A stretch of 64,000 nucleotides of DNA. It comes from Deltaproteobacteria bacterium (GTDB lineage Bacteria; Desulfobacterota; Binatia; Binatales; Binataceae). The notes under the pieces are model-generated. The model was given only the letters and a program-made list of their open reading frames with translations. It was not told where the DNA came from and made no database searches. Both the position numbers and the translations under genes were made by a program. This document shows, in pieces, positions 33,176 to 44,911 of this stretch. Numbering within the stretch: position 1 is the stretch's first letter; each line of letters starts with the position of its first letter. Location of the stretch: positions 55,332 to 119,331 of the forward strand of contig JAJXYF010000013.1 in the NCBI GenBank assembly GCA_021780755.1, read 5' to 3'.

Positions 33176-33991
33176 TCATTTGTCGCGTTTGGTGCCGATT
33201 TTGGATTTAGCATAGGCCGCCCCGGCGGCCTTGGCCTCTTCTTCGGCGGCGACACCGCGCGCGAGGTCGCCGTCGGCGTATGAGGTAGTGCCGGCGCTCA
33301 TCACGCGGGTGATGGCGTTGACGTGATCCTTGGTGATCATCATGGGAACGGAGGGCTTGGCGGCGAGTTCGCGAGCGAGCTGAGCGACCTCGGTGTCGAG
33401 GCGATCGAGCGGGACGACCCGATTGATCCATCGCCACTCCCTGGCTTCCTCGGGGGTGAAGCGGCGGCAGGTCATCACGAGTTCGCGAGTAAGGGCGGGA
33501 CCGATTTCGCGGACCATGCGGGGGATAGCGCCCCACGAATAAGGCGCGCCGAGATCGACCTCGGGGATGAACATGACGGTGCCGAGCGCGACGATGCGCA
33601 GGTCGCAAGCGACCATCAGGAGGACACCGCCGCCAACGGCGGCACCGTGGACCTGGGCGATGGTGACGGCCTGCATCTGCTCGATCGCGTCGAGGAGGCG
33701 AGCGCCAATTTGCCCTGCCCTGCGCCGCGCGAGCCAACTTTTGCCGCTTTCGACGCGGGTATCGGCGCCGGGAAGACTCTTCAAGTCGGCACCCGCGCTG
33801 AAGGCGCGACCGAAGCCCTTGAAAATGACCACGCGGAGTTCGGGATGGCTATCGAGCCAGCCGATCGCTTCGAGCATCTCGGACATGAAAGCGTCGTTAA
33901 TCGCGTTGAGGCGCTCGGGCCGATTAAACACGAGATGGCCGATGGGGCCGTTTACTTCGGCATATAAGGTAGTGAATTCGCGCTTTTCCAT
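33176..33991 (-). CDS. Enoyl-CoA hydratase/isomerase family protein
   Basis: 271 residues from ATG 33991 with AAAGGT upstream; the longer frame in the track lacks support. Crotonase-fold landmarks are FSAGADLKSLPG near residue 65 and the oxyanion-hole region VHGAAVGGGVLLMVACDLRI near 110-130. It hydrates or isomerises an enoyl-CoA in the cytoplasm. It is first in a two-gene minus-strand unit with the epimerase. Confidence 0.9.
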   Translation of the reverse strand: MEKREFTTLYAEVNGPIGHLVFNRPERLNAINDAFMSEMLEAIGWLDSHPELRVVIFKGFGRAFSAGADLKSLPGADTRVESGKSWLARRRAGQIGARLLDAIEQMQAVTIAQVHGAAVGGGVLLMVACDLRIVALGTVMFIPEVDLGAPYSWGAIPRMVREIGPALTRELVMTCRRFTPEEAREWRWINRVVPLDRLDTEVAQLARELAAKPSVPMMITKDHVNAITRVMSAGTTSYADGDLARGVAAEEEAKAAGAAYAKSKIGTKRDK

Positions 33992-34401
33992 TTTACCTTT
34001 TTCAGTATCGTCGTTGCCAACGGCCCCGGCGATGGTGCTGGCGCTGGACCTCAAGAGACTTGGTTCTATGCCGGTTTGAGAATTTCCTCAACCTCAGCGG
34101 GGCGGGGTGGGCAGGAGATTTTTGCGCGGGCGGGCGCAACCTGAAACGCATTGCGAGCACAGACGTCGATGAAATGCGGATTATGCGCCAGAGTTTTGCG
34201 CAGGGCAGGCTTTCGGGACGCCGCAAGAGGCGGCGGTTCTCCGCGGAACATAACTCGCCATTTGCTGATCCGGCGCCGAGAGCGATTCGGCGGAAGCGCC
34301 GGTCGGTGGGCGCATTGACCGGCCGACTCAGCGCGAAACAGGTATAAATAGTTACACGGAAAAAGTCTCACCATGCGACGCGCAGCTTCCGCAAATGACC
34401 G
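33992..34401. other. Divergent intergenic region
   Basis: 410 bases between enoyl-CoA hydratase (minus) and the RND operon (plus). No ORF judged real. TTGACC near 34315 with TATAAAT near 34343 is too widely spaced (22 bp) to call a promoter. Confidence 0.4.
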
Positions 34402-35640
34402 ATGTTAAAATCAGACGAAATGATGGATACAAGCACGGTGCCGGAAGGGGAAGCGAAGAGTGTAGCGGCCCCACGCCGGCCCGGATTAGGGCGGTGGGTG
34501 TGGGTCGCGACAATCGCGGTACTGGTCATCGGCGGATATGCATTAGTCAGTCGGCTAGTCGGAGAGCATAGCGCGACGGCGCGAACGGCCGCGGCCCATC
34601 CGGGAGTGCCGGTAGGGGCGGTGGCGGCGAAGCGCGGCGATTTGAACCGCTATCTGTCGGCGATCGGGACGGTGACCGCGTTCAACACGGTGACGGTAAA
34701 GACGCGGGTGGACGGTCAGATCGTGAAGGTGGCGTTCAAGGAAGGGCAGACGGTCAAGCAGGGCGACGAGTTGGTGGAAATCGATCCGCGGCCATACGCG
34801 GCGGCATTGTCGCAAGCCGAGGGGACGTTGGCGAAGGATCGGGCGACGCTGAAGAACGCGCAGATCACGCTGGAGCGGGACCGATCGTTGTTCAGCCAGG
34901 GCGTAATCGCGGCGCAGGACTATGACAATCAGCAGGCGCTGGTGGGCCAATCGGAGGGAGCGGTAGAGAGCGACCAGGCGAACATCGAGGCGGCGAAGGT
35001 GCAGGTGGACTATACGCGAATCACGGCGCCGATCACCGGGCGGATCGGGCTCCGGCTGGTGGACGTGGGGAACATCGTGCATGCGGCGGACACGACGGGC
35101 CTGGCGGTGATTACGCAGTTGGAACCGATCGCGGTGGACTTCAGCATCCCGCAGGACGATCTGCAGCAGGTGATCCAGGACATGCGGAAGGGGCAGGAGC
35201 TGCCGGTGTATGCGTACGATCGGGAGCTGAAGGCGCGGCTCGCGACAGGATCGCTGGAGACCTTCGATAGCCAGATCGATCAGACGACCGGGACAATCAA
35301 GCTGAAGGCGATATTTCCGAACACTGACTATTCGTTGTTCCCCAACCAATTCGTCAATGTGAGATTGCTGGTCGATACGCTGCGCGATGCGGTACTGGCG
35401 CCGGCGGTGGCGATCCAGCGGAATACGCAGAACGCGTATGTGTACGTGGTAAAGCCGGACCATACGGTCGAGGTGCGAGTGGTGACGGTGGCGGCGACGC
35501 AAGGGGACGTCGTGGCGCTGGAATCCGGGGTGGCGGCCGGGGATCTGCTGGTGACGGACGGGGTGGACAAGCTGTCGGCGGGGACCAAGGTGATCGTGCA
35601 GGTGGCGTCGAACGCGCCGGCGCGAAAGAGCAGTCCGTGA
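34402..35640 (+). CDS. RND efflux periplasmic adaptor (MdtA-like)
   Basis: 412 residues. A single N-terminal anchor ([20 protein letters not shown]) is followed by membrane-fusion-protein landmarks: [19 protein letters not shown] and [20 protein letters not shown] for the biotinyl-lipoyl half, a hairpin with [18 protein letters not shown], and [20 protein letters not shown]. It bridges the inner-membrane pumps to an outer-membrane TolC-type channel, not encoded here. Its end overlaps the first pump gene by 4 bases. Confidence 0.94.
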   Translation: MLKSDEMMDTSTVPEGEAKSVAAPRRPGLGRWVWVATIAVLVIGGYALVSRLVGEHSATARTAAAHPGVPVGAVAAKRGDLNRYLSAIGTVTAFNTVTVKTRVDGQIVKVAFKEGQTVKQGDELVEIDPRPYAAALSQAEGTLAKDRATLKNAQITLERDRSLFSQGVIAAQDYDNQQALVGQSEGAVESDQANIEAAKVQVDYTRITAPITGRIGLRLVDVGNIVHAADTTGLAVITQLEPIAVDFSIPQDDLQQVIQDMRKGQELPVYAYDRELKARLATGSLETFDSQIDQTTGTIKLKAIFPNTDYSLFPNQFVNVRLLVDTLRDAVLAPAVAIQRNTQNAYVYVVKPDHTVEVRVVTVAATQGDVVALESGVAAGDLLVTDGVDKLSAGTKVIVQVASNAPARKSSP

Positions 35641-38600
35641 ACCCATCGCGCGTGTTCATCCTGCGGCCCGTGGCGACGTCGCTAATGATGGCGGCGATCA
35701 TGCTGGCGGGGATCGTGGCGTACCGGCAGTTGCCGGTGTCGGCGCTGCCGGAGGTGGACTACCCGACCATCGAGGTGCTGACGTTTTACCCGGGTGCAAG
35801 CCCCGACGTGGTCGCGTCGTCGGTAACGTCGCCGTTGGAGCGCCAATTCGGCCAGGTGCCGGGGCTGAACCAGATGACGTCGAACAGTTCGTTCGGCTGT
35901 TCGGTAATCACGCTGCAGTTCGTGCTCACGCTGAACATCGATGTGGCGGAGCAGGAGGTGCAGGCGGCGATCAATTCGGCGTCAACGTATCTGCCGGCGG
36001 ACCTGCCGAATCCGCCGATATACAGCAAGACCAATCCGGCGGACGCGCCGATTCTGACGCTGGCGCTGACGTCAACGGAAGTGCCGCTGACGCAGGTGGA
36101 GGACCTGGCGGACACGCGGCTGGCGCAGAAGATATCGCAGGTGTCGGGAGTCGGGCTGGTCAGTATCAGCGGCGGGCAAAAGCCGGCGGTGCGGGTGCAG
36201 GCGAACCCGACCACGCTGGCGTCTTACGGGCTGAGCCTGGAGAACCTGCGCAGCGCGATCGCGGCGGCGAACGTGGACGAGGCGAAGGGGAACTTCGACG
36301 GCGCGCATCAGGCGTACACGATCGGGGCGAACGACCAGTTGCTATCGAGCGCGGCCTATCGGCCGTTGATCGTGGCGTATCACAATGGCGCGCCGGTGCG
36401 GCTGAGCGACGTGGCGAACGTGATCGACGACGCGGAGAACGTGAAGCAGGCGGCGTGGATGAATACGGTGCCGGCGGTGATCCTGAACGTTCAGCGGCAG
36501 CCGGGCGCCAATATCATCACGGTGGTGGACAAGGTGAAGGCGCTGCTGCCGCGGCTGCGGAGTTCGCTGCCGTCGTCGGTGCAGGTGACGGTGCTGACGG
36601 ATCGCACGACGACGATCCGGGCGTCGGTGCAGGACGTGGAATTCGAGCTGATGCTGACGATCGCGCTGGTGGTGATGGTGATCTTCGTGTTCCTGCGCAG
36701 CGTATCGGCGACGATCATCCCGAGCATCGCGGTGCCACTGTCGCTAGTCGGAACATTCGGCGTGATGTACCTGCTGGGGTACAGCCTGAACAACCTGACG
36801 CTGATGGCGCTGACGATCTCGACCGGATTCGTGGTGGACGACGCGATCGTGATGATCGAGAACATCACACGGTATATCGAGGCGGGCGAGGCGCCGCTGG
36901 CAGCGGCGCTGAAGGGCGCGGAACAGATCGGCTTCACGATCGTGTCGTTGACGGTGTCGCTGATCGCGGTGCTGATCCCGCTGCTGTTCATGGGCGACAT
37001 CGTGGGGCGGCTGTTTCGGGAATTCGCGGTGACGCTGGCGGTAACGATCCTGGTATCGGCGTTCGTGTCGCTGACGCTGACGCCGATGATGTGCGCGAAG
37101 CTGCTGAAACATACGCCGGCGGCAGAGCAAGGGCGGTTTTATCGCGCGACCGAGCGGATGTTCGAGGCCACGATCGAGCGCTACGGGAGGACGCTGCGAT
37201 GGGTGCTGCGCCATGAGAACGCGACGCTGCTGGTAGCGGTGGGCACGCTGGTGTTGACGGTGGTGCTCTATATCATCGCACCCAAGGGCTTTTTTCCGGT
37301 GCAGGACACGGGAGTGATCCAGGGGGTATCGGAATCGCCGTCGTCGGTTTCGTTTCCAGCGATGGTGCAGCGTCAGCAGGCGTTGGCGCGGGTGATCCTG
37401 AAGGATCCGGCGGTGGAGAGTCTGTCGTCATTCATCGGCATCGACGGGACCAACACGACGATCAATAGCGGCCGCTTCCTGATCAACCTGAAGCCGCTGG
37501 CGGAGCGCAAAGCAAGTATCAGCGCGGTAATCCGCCGCTTGCAGCCGGAACTGGGGAAGGTCCCGGACATCACGCTGTTTCTGCAACCGGTGCAGGACCT
37601 GACGGTGGAGGACCGGGTCAGCCGGACGCAATATCAGTACAGCCTGGAAGATCCGAACATCGAGGAATTGAACACGTGGACGGCGAAGCTGCTGGCGAAG
37701 CTGCGCACACTGCCGCAACTGAGCGACGTCGCGAGCGATCAGCAGGACGACGGTTCGCAGATTGAGCTGGTGATCGATCGGGCGACGGCCTCGCGGCTGG
37801 GGATCACGCCGCAGATGATCGACGATACGCTGTACGACGCGTTTGGACAGCGGCAGGTATCGACGATGTTCACTCAGTTGAACCAGTATCACGTGGTGCT
37901 CGAAGCGGATCCGGCGTTCCAGAAGAATCCGCAGGCGCTCAACGAGATTTACCTGCCTTCGACGACCGGGGGCGAAGTGCCGCTGGCGACCTTCGTGCAG
38001 TTCCAGCCGAGCAAGGTGCCGTTGATGGTGAGCCATCAGGGGCAATTTCCGGCGGTCACGATCTCGTTCAACCTGGCGCCGGGATACGCGCTGGGCGACG
38101 CGGTGAACGCGATCGAAGCGGCAAGCCGGGAGATTGGGATGCCGGCGAGTATCGCGACGGCGTTTCAGGGCACGGCGCAGGCGTTTCAGGCTTCGTTGAG
38201 CAATGAACCGCTTTTGATCCTGGCGGCGCTGGTCACGGTGTACATAGTTCTGGGCGTGCTGTACGAAAGCTACGTCCATCCGATCACGATTTTATCGACG
38301 CTGCCATCGGCGGGCGTGGGAGCGATTCTCGCATTGCTGCTGTGCGGCAATGACCTCAACGTAATCGCGCTAATCGGTATCATTCTGCTGATTGGGATCG
38401 TGAAGAAGAACGGAATCATGATGGTTGACTTTGCGCTGGAAGCGCAGCGCAAGGAGGGCAAGCCGGCGCGCGAAGCGATTTACCAGGCCTGCCTGTTGCG
38501 GTTTCGGCCGATCATGATGACGACGATGGCGGCGCTGCTGGCGGGTCTGCCGTTGGCGCTGGGGACCGGCACGGGCTCCGAGTTGCGCCGGCCGCTCGGG

Positions 38601-38750
38601 ATCGCGATGGTCGGAGGGTTACTCCTCAGTCAACTTTTGACGCTGTACACGACGCCGGTGATCTATCTCGCGTTTGAGCGGCTGGCGGAACGGACGGCGG
38701 GACCGTCGGATGACGCGGAATACCAGGAACCGGTTGCGGCGCGGGCCTGA
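35637..38750 (+). CDS. RND efflux permease subunit 1 (MdtB/MuxB-like)
   Basis: 1037 residues, the usual size for an AcrB-type pump. GTG start overlaps the adaptor stop (GTGA). The proton-relay helix TM4 carries DD in [20 protein letters not shown] near residue 400. The periplasmic porter domains and the second TM set ([18 protein letters not shown], then [16 protein letters not shown]) are intact. Two pumps encoded together indicate an MdtBC-type heterotrimer for drugs or lipophilic compounds. Confidence 0.95.
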   Translation: MNPSRVFILRPVATSLMMAAIMLAGIVAYRQLPVSALPEVDYPTIEVLTFYPGASPDVVASSVTSPLERQFGQVPGLNQMTSNSSFGCSVITLQFVLTLNIDVAEQEVQAAINSASTYLPADLPNPPIYSKTNPADAPILTLALTSTEVPLTQVEDLADTRLAQKISQVSGVGLVSISGGQKPAVRVQANPTTLASYGLSLENLRSAIAAANVDEAKGNFDGAHQAYTIGANDQLLSSAAYRPLIVAYHNGAPVRLSDVANVIDDAENVKQAAWMNTVPAVILNVQRQPGANIITVVDKVKALLPRLRSSLPSSVQVTVLTDRTTTIRASVQDVEFELMLTIALVVMVIFVFLRSVSATIIPSIAVPLSLVGTFGVMYLLGYSLNNLTLMALTISTGFVVDDAIVMIENITRYIEAGEAPLAAALKGAEQIGFTIVSLTVSLIAVLIPLLFMGDIVGRLFREFAVTLAVTILVSAFVSLTLTPMMCAKLLKHTPAAEQGRFYRATERMFEATIERYGRTLRWVLRHENATLLVAVGTLVLTVVLYIIAPKGFFPVQDTGVIQGVSESPSSVSFPAMVQRQQALARVILKDPAVESLSSFIGIDGTNTTINSGRFLINLKPLAERKASISAVIRRLQPELGKVPDITLFLQPVQDLTVEDRVSRTQYQYSLEDPNIEELNTWTAKLLAKLRTLPQLSDVASDQQDDGSQIELVIDRATASRLGITPQMIDDTLYDAFGQRQVSTMFTQLNQYHVVLEADPAFQKNPQALNEIYLPSTTGGEVPLATFVQFQPSKVPLMVSHQGQFPAVTISFNLAPGYALGDAVNAIEAASREIGMPASIATAFQGTAQAFQASLSNEPLLILAALVTVYIVLGVLYESYVHPITILSTLPSAGVGAILALLLCGNDLNVIALIGIILLIGIVKKNGIMMVDFALEAQRKEGKPAREAIYQACLLRFRPIMMTTMAALLAGLPLALGTGTGSELRRPLGIAMVGGLLLSQLLTLYTTPVIYLAFERLAERTAGPSDDAEYQEPVAARA

Positions 38751-41700
38751 TGAACTTTTCCGAGATCTTCATTCGCAGGCCGGTCGCGACCACGCTGTTG
38801 ACGGTGGCAATCGCGCTGGCGGGCGCGGTCGCGTTTCGACTGCTGCCGGTGGCGCCGCTGCCGGAGGTCGATTTTCCGACGATCCAGGTTAGCAGCAGTC
38901 TGCCCGGCGCGAGTCCCGAGACGATGGCGTCATCGGTGGCGACTCCATTGGAGCGCCAGTTCGGGCGCATCGCGGGACTGACCGAATTGACGTCAACGAG
39001 TTCGCTCGGATCGACCAACATCGTGCTGCAGTTCGATTTGAACCGGAATATCGATGCGGCGGCGCGCGACGTGCAGGCCGCGATCAACGCGGCGCGGAGC
39101 GAACTGCCGACGAATCTGCCGAGCAACCCGAGTTACAAAAAGGTGAATCCGGCGGACGCGCCGATCCTGATCCTGGCGCTCACGTCGAAAACCCTACGGC
39201 GCGGCCTGATTTACGATGCGGCGTCGTCGATCCTGGCGCAGAAGCTGGCGCAAATCCAGGGCGTCGGGCAGGTTACGGTGGGCGGCAGCGCGCTGCCCGG
39301 GGTCCGCGTTGAGCTGAATCTAACCGCGCTGAACAACTATGGAATCGGACTCGAGCAGGTTCGCACGGCGCTCAGCAACGCCAACGCGAACCGACCCAAG
39401 GGCGAGGTGGCCGATGCGACCACATCGTGGGCGCTCAGTACGACCGACCAGCTCCTGAGCGCCGACCAGTACCGACCGCTGATCGTGGCGTACAACAACG
39501 GCGCCCCGGTGCGCCTGGGTGACATCGCGGATGTGCAGGATTCGGTCGAAGACGTGCGCAACGCGGGGATGGTCGATGGCGTCGCGTCGGTAATGATCAT
39601 CATTTTCCGGCAGCCGGGCGCCAATATCATCGACGCGGTCGATCGGGTGTTGGCGGACCTGCCGCAATTGCAGGCCGCGATCGCGCCGGCGATCAGGATG
39701 TCGGTAGTGCTCGATCGCACGACGACGATCCGGGCGTCGGTGCATGACGTGGAGGTTACGCTGCTCATCTCGATCGTACTGGTCATCCTGGTGGTTTTTC
39801 TTTTTCTGCGGAACTGGCGCGCGACGCTGATTCCCGGGGTGGTAGTCCCGGTTTCGCTGATCGGCACCTTCGGCGTGATGTACTTGTGCGGATACAGCCT
39901 GGACAACCTGTCGTTGATGGCGCTGACGATCTCGACCGGCTTCGTGGTTGACGACGCGATCGTGGTAATCGAAAACGTCTCGCGGTATCGGGAACAGGGC
40001 ATGGCGCCGTTCGAGGCGGCGGTGCGCGGGGCGCGCGAAATCGGCTTCACGGTGGTGTCGATCAGCGTCTCGCTAGTGGCAGTGTTCATCCCGATATTGA
40101 TGATGGGCGGAATCGTCGGCCGCCTGTTCCGCGAATTCGCGGTCACGCTGTCAACGGCGGTCGCGGTCTCGCTGGTGGTATCGCTGACGACGACGCCAAT
40201 GATGTGCGCCCGGCTGTTGCGGCCGGAAGCGGAGGAGCGGCGCGGGCGCTTTTACCGGATGAGCCAGGGGATTTTCGACCGAGCGCTAAGTGGCTATTCG
40301 GCGGGTCTTGAATGGGTACTGCGGCATTCGCGCCTGACGTTGGGAGTGGCGCTGGCCACGCTGGGATTGAGCGTGTATCTGTTCGCGGTCATTCCCAAAG
40401 GATTTTTCCCGCAGCAGGACACCGGGCGCCTGATGGGCGCGATTCAGGCGGACCAGGACACCTCCTTTCAGGCGATGCGCGATCGGCTTACCCAATTCGT
40501 TGGAGTGATTAAAGACGACCCGGCGGTCGATCACGTGATTGGATTTGCGGGGGGCAGCGGTGGCGCCAGCAGCACCAATTCGGCACGGATGTTTATCGCG
40601 CTGAAACCGCTGGCGCAGAGGAAGATCGGCGCCGACCTGGTGATCGCGCGGTTGCACAAAGAGACCTCGCACATCGCGGGGGCGACGCTGTATCTCCAGG
40701 CCGTGCAGGACCTGCGGATCGGTGGCCGAGCGAGCAACGCGCTCTATCAATACACCGTGCAGGGATCCGATTTGGCGGAACTGAATCTATGGGCGCCGCG
40801 GCTGCTGCAGAAAATGCGGAGAATGCCGACACTGACCGACGTAAATAGCGATCAGCAGAACAGCGGCCTGCAGGCCGCGCTGGTGATGGACCGCGACGTG
40901 GCCTCGCGGCTCGGCCTGACGCAGCAGGTCATTGACGATACCCTGTACGACGCGTTCGGCCAGCGGCAGGTCTCGACCATGTACACGCCGTTGAACCAAT
41001 ATCACGTGGTGATGGAGGCGGCACCGCAGTATTGGCAGAACCCGGCGTCGCTCTCACAGCTATACGTGCGATCGCCGACCAACGCCGAGGTGCAGCTGAG
41101 TACATTTACGCATTACGCGCTGGACACCACAGCGCTTTCGGTGAACCACCAGGGGCAGTTTCCGAGCGTAACGATCTCGTTCAACCTGGCGCCGGGCGTG
41201 GCGTTGGGGCAGGCAGTCGAAGCGATCGATGCGATGCAGCGCAAGATCGGGCTGCCGAGCGGCATTCACGGCAGTTTTGCTGGAACGGCACAGGCCTTTC
41301 AGGACTCGCTGGCAAACGAGCCGATGCTGGTGTTGGCCGCATTGTGCGCGGTGTACATCGTGTTGGGGATTCTGTACGAGAGCTACGTTCATCCGATAAC
41401 GATTCTCTCGACGCTGCCGTCGGCAGGGGTGGGGGCGCTGCTGGCGCTGATGATTTGCCGCATCGACCTGACCGTCATCGCGCTGATTGGAATCATCCTG
41501 CTGATCGGTATCGTCAAGAAAAACGCGATCATGATGATCGACTTCGCACTGGAGGCGGAGCGCAAGCATGGCAAGTCTTCGCTGGAAGCTATCGAGGAGG
41601 CGTGCCGCTTGCGATTTCGGCCGATCATGATGACGACGATGGCGGCGCTGCTCGGGGCGTTACCGCTGGCGATCGGGATCGGCACCGGATCCGAACTGCG

Positions 41701-41869
41701 GCGGCCGCTCGGAATCGCGATTGTCGGCGGTTTGATCGTGAGCCAGATGCTCACGCTTTTTACTACGCCAGTGATTTACTTATACATGGACCGGCTTCGC
41801 CTATGGGGCGAGAACCTGCGCCGGCGACCTTCACGAAAGCCAGCGATCGCGCCGGGGATCGCGACCTAA
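38750..41869 (+). CDS. RND efflux permease subunit 2 (MdtC/MuxC-like)
   Basis: 1039 residues; its ATG overlaps the TGA of subunit 1 by one base. The same architecture is present, with [17 protein letters not shown] for the proton relay and KKNAIMMIDFALEAERK in the second half. It is roughly half identical to subunit 1 over its length by eye. It ends the three-gene operon; a TolC gene is missing. Confidence 0.95.
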   Translation: MNFSEIFIRRPVATTLLTVAIALAGAVAFRLLPVAPLPEVDFPTIQVSSSLPGASPETMASSVATPLERQFGRIAGLTELTSTSSLGSTNIVLQFDLNRNIDAAARDVQAAINAARSELPTNLPSNPSYKKVNPADAPILILALTSKTLRRGLIYDAASSILAQKLAQIQGVGQVTVGGSALPGVRVELNLTALNNYGIGLEQVRTALSNANANRPKGEVADATTSWALSTTDQLLSADQYRPLIVAYNNGAPVRLGDIADVQDSVEDVRNAGMVDGVASVMIIIFRQPGANIIDAVDRVLADLPQLQAAIAPAIRMSVVLDRTTTIRASVHDVEVTLLISIVLVILVVFLFLRNWRATLIPGVVVPVSLIGTFGVMYLCGYSLDNLSLMALTISTGFVVDDAIVVIENVSRYREQGMAPFEAAVRGAREIGFTVVSISVSLVAVFIPILMMGGIVGRLFREFAVTLSTAVAVSLVVSLTTTPMMCARLLRPEAEERRGRFYRMSQGIFDRALSGYSAGLEWVLRHSRLTLGVALATLGLSVYLFAVIPKGFFPQQDTGRLMGAIQADQDTSFQAMRDRLTQFVGVIKDDPAVDHVIGFAGGSGGASSTNSARMFIALKPLAQRKIGADLVIARLHKETSHIAGATLYLQAVQDLRIGGRASNALYQYTVQGSDLAELNLWAPRLLQKMRRMPTLTDVNSDQQNSGLQAALVMDRDVASRLGLTQQVIDDTLYDAFGQRQVSTMYTPLNQYHVVMEAAPQYWQNPASLSQLYVRSPTNAEVQLSTFTHYALDTTALSVNHQGQFPSVTISFNLAPGVALGQAVEAIDAMQRKIGLPSGIHGSFAGTAQAFQDSLANEPMLVLAALCAVYIVLGILYESYVHPITILSTLPSAGVGALLALMICRIDLTVIALIGIILLIGIVKKNAIMMIDFALEAERKHGKSSLEAIEEACRLRFRPIMMTTMAALLGALPLAIGIGTGSELRRPLGIAIVGGLIVSQMLTLFTTPVIYLYMDRLRLWGENLRRRPSRKPAIAPGIAT

Positions 41870-41975
41870 CGCCGAGCGACGCAACATGGGCCGATCGTCC
41901 TCGACCACGATCGGACTATACATTCAGTATTATCGATAACCTTCAGTTCCGCATGCCGAGTGGCTAATCAGAAAA

Positions 41976-41996
41976 CCGCGACGGGATTCGTCGCGG
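41976..41996 (+). terminator. Candidate hairpin after the RND operon
   Basis: The arms CCGCGACG and CGTCGCGG enclose a 5-nt loop about 105 bases after the operon stop; a short A-run precedes it and no T-run follows on the plus strand. Weak support. Confidence 0.35.
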
Positions 41997-42197
41997 CCTC
42001 ATAACGGATCGATCTTCCACTTACCTGTGAAGTAATTGCGGGCGCGGAGGAATCGGCGACATTTCACGGTGGGGCCGGGTGCGAGCTTTTGCGACCTTGT
42101 AGTGTGCCCAGAAATTATGCAACTGAGTTAGTAGCACGAGTCTACTGCGGTGGATAACCGGCGGCCCGAGGCGTTCGGTGGCCAGTTGGAGGTTATG

Positions 42198-42995
42198 ATG
42201 CAGCGCGCACGCATAAACGGAACTGAACTCGCCTACGAAATCCGCGGAGCGGGTGACCCACTGGTGATGATTCACGGCGCGCAAGGCGATCAAACGATGT
42301 TCACCGGCCTCGCATCCGCGTATGCGAGTCACTTTCGTGTGCTCACATTCGATCAACGCGGTTCGGGACTGAGCGAGAAGCCGGACATGGACTACAGCAT
42401 CGCGATGCTGGCGGATGACACCGCGGCACTGATGGAGCATGCGGGGTTCAGCGCCGCGCACGTAATTGGGGTCTCGATGGGCGGAATGATCGCGCAAGAG
42501 TTTGCGCTTCGTCATCCGCACAAGGTCAGATCGCTGGTGCTGGGATGCACCACGGCGGGTGGCCCCCGGGCAATTCGGATGGGCGGTGAGGCGTTGGCGG
42601 CGGCCTATTCGACCGCAGCGATTTCAGCCGAAGAGCGCGGCCGAGCGTTGGCCGAAGCGGCGTTTACGAAAGGCTATATCGAGCGCCATCCGGAGTTGAT
42701 TCCGGCGATGATCGAGGCGCGCCGTCAGCGGCCAATCGATCCGGTGGCGCTGGAACATCGGATGCAGGCGGTGTTGAAGCATGACACCTACGATCGACTT
42801 CCGCGGATTAGCTGCCGCACCCTGGTCATTACCGGCAGGGACGATTTGCTCATCTCGTGGGAAAACTCGCGGATGCTGGCGCAACGGATTCCCGGCGCGG
42901 AACTGATAATACTCGAACCGGCGGGACATTGTTTCTGGCTCGAGCAACCCGCGGAGGCGTCGGCGGCGATTCTGCATTTTCTGCAAGCGGACTGA
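42198..42995 (+). CDS. Alpha/beta hydrolase
   Basis: 265 residues from ATG 42198 (GGAGG five bases upstream); the track GTG is further up. It has the oxyanion region MIHGAQGDQ near residue 35, the nucleophile elbow GVSMGGMIAQ near 93, an Asp candidate in TGRDDLLI near 214 and a His in PAGHCFWLEQ near 245. That is a complete triad for an esterase, lactonase or C-C bond hydrolase. Convergent with an MFS pump gene; no operon partners. Confidence 0.9.
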   Translation: MQRARINGTELAYEIRGAGDPLVMIHGAQGDQTMFTGLASAYASHFRVLTFDQRGSGLSEKPDMDYSIAMLADDTAALMEHAGFSAAHVIGVSMGGMIAQEFALRHPHKVRSLVLGCTTAGGPRAIRMGGEALAAAYSTAAISAEERGRALAEAAFTKGYIERHPELIPAMIEARRQRPIDPVALEHRMQAVLKHDTYDRLPRISCRTLVITGRDDLLISWENSRMLAQRIPGAELIILEPAGHCFWLEQPAEASAAILHFLQAD

Positions 42996-43175
42996 GAAAG
43001 CGGCAAGCAGTCAGCGCAGACGCGGATGATCACATTCAGAACGGCGACCGCATTCCACGCCGGGGCCGGACCACGAATCCGCATGTCACACGCGTGGGTT
43101 CATCGCCCCGGTTAGGTGAGGTCGGGACGCGCCGCTGCCGTCGCGCGGCACGCAGCGCCGCGGCAAACACGACGG

Positions 43176-44792
43176 TCAATGGCCGGAAATACCGTCCGCT
43201 GCGCGATTGCGCTGCAACAGCAGGAAGGATGGGATCAGGAATATCATGACGATGGCCAGCATCCGGTAAATATCGTTGAACGAGAGCATCGCCGCCTGCG
43301 CCTGGATGGCGCCGTAGATCATCCCGAGTCCCTGTTTTTGTCCGGACACGATTTGCGGCAGGTAGTTGAAACTCGGCGACCCCGCCTGGGGCCGCGCCAT
43401 GTTACTCAGTCGCCAGGCGTCGAATACCGAGAAGTGTTCGACGAGGGTCGATTGATGGATCTGTTGTTGGCTGATTAGTACGTTCGTCATGTAGGCAATT
43501 CCGACGGCTGCGCCGGTATTGCGCATCATGTTGAAGAGACTGGAGGCATAGCCCATCCGCTCGCGCGCCACGCATGAGAGGGCGGCCGCGGACGCGGTGG
43601 GGAAAATCATGCCGAGGCCCAGGCCCATGATCGCATTCGGCCAGATCACCGCCCACATGCTGACCTGCAAGTTCCATCCGGACATCGCCCAGAGTGATAT
43701 AGCCACGAAGGTGAATCCGACGCCGATAAACTTGCGGGTGTCGATGCGAGTGCGGGCCAATTGCCCCACCATCATCATCGAGAACATCGAGCCGAGACCG
43801 CGTGGGGCCTGGACCAGGCCGGCCCTCCAGGCGTTGTAGCCCATCAGTTCCTGCAGAAAGACGGGATTGAGCAAGAGGCTGCCGAAGAGCACGAAACTCA
43901 TACCGACGATAACCACGACCGCGATCGTAAAGGAGCGCTCGCCGAGGATGCGCAGGTCAACGATCGGATCGGAGAAGTGCAACTCACGGTGGGCGAGCGT
44001 GATAAATGAGAGCGCCGATATCGCGGTCGCATAGACCACCCAGGGGGACGCGAACCAATCGGCGCGCTGGCCGCGGTCGAGCACGATCTGGAGCAACCCG
44101 AGGCTGAGCACCAGTGAAATAATTCCGAGATAGTCAACGTGGCCGCCGCGGGCTCGGCGTTCGCGGAGGAAGGGCGGATCGTGGACGAAGACGAAGACCA
44201 TCAGGAAGGCGATCGCGCCGAGGGGCAGGTTGATGTAAAAATTCCAGCGCCAGTTCCAATTGTCGGTGATCCAGCCGCCGAGCGTGGGACCGAGAATCGG
44301 CGCGGTCATCAGCCCCATCCCCCACACGGCCATGCCCATCTGCTGCTCTTCGGGCGGAAAGGTCTCCATCAGGATGGCTTGCGAGGAGGGAATCATGGCG
44401 GCGCCGGCGGCGCCCTGGAGCAGGCGAAAAATCACCATCTGGGTGAGCGAGTGGGCCGCGCCGCAAAGCGCGGAGGCACCGACGAATACGGACATGGAGA
44501 ACAGGAAATAACGCTTGCGGCCGAAGCGCGAGGAAATCCAGCCGGTCATCGGAATCATGACGCCGTTGGCGACGAGATAGCTGGTGAGTACCCATGCAAT
44601 CTCATCGACGCTGGCGGAAAACGTCCCCTGCATGTGGGGCAGCGCGACATTGATTATCGAAGTATCGAGCACCTCGAGCGTGGTGCCGAGCATGACCGCG
44701 AGCGCGATTAGCCATTTGTGCGGCGATGCGGCATGCGCCGCGGCCGTGAGACCAGGATCCGGCGCCTGCGCTGCCATATCATTCAATTCCAT
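43176..44792 (-). CDS. MFS efflux pump, DHA2 (EmrB/QacA) family
   Basis: 538 residues from the ATG at 44792, followed by 14 hydrophobic segments. Motif C-like TSIINVALPHMQGTFSAS near 35 and the motif A loop GWISSRFGRKRYFLF near 85 define the drug:H+ antiporter 2 family. It exports toxic compounds across the inner membrane. EmrA-type adaptor genes are absent nearby. Confidence 0.93.
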   Translation of the reverse strand: MELNDMAAQAPDPGLTAAAHAASPHKWLIALAVMLGTTLEVLDTSIINVALPHMQGTFSASVDEIAWVLTSYLVANGVMIPMTGWISSRFGRKRYFLFSMSVFVGASALCGAAHSLTQMVIFRLLQGAAGAAMIPSSQAILMETFPPEEQQMGMAVWGMGLMTAPILGPTLGGWITDNWNWRWNFYINLPLGAIAFLMVFVFVHDPPFLRERRARGGHVDYLGIISLVLSLGLLQIVLDRGQRADWFASPWVVYATAISALSFITLAHRELHFSDPIVDLRILGERSFTIAVVVIVGMSFVLFGSLLLNPVFLQELMGYNAWRAGLVQAPRGLGSMFSMMMVGQLARTRIDTRKFIGVGFTFVAISLWAMSGWNLQVSMWAVIWPNAIMGLGLGMIFPTASAAALSCVARERMGYASSLFNMMRNTGAAVGIAYMTNVLISQQQIHQSTLVEHFSVFDAWRLSNMARPQAGSPSFNYLPQIVSGQKQGLGMIYGAIQAQAAMLSFNDIYRMLAIVMIFLIPSFLLLQRNRAADGISGH

Positions 44793-44911
44793 GGCACCGG
44801 ATCCAATTTGCGTTTCGCCGCCTGGGTTGGGTAGCCGACAAATGAGATACACGGGCGCGGATGCGCCGCCGGTAGCACACGGTCGATGCGAATCTCACTC
44901 CGACGACGTGC

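Noticed and set aside
34314-34349. TTGACC...TATAAAT as a promoter for the RND operon
   Set aside because: The spacing between boxes is about 22 bp, far outside the normal 16-18 bp.
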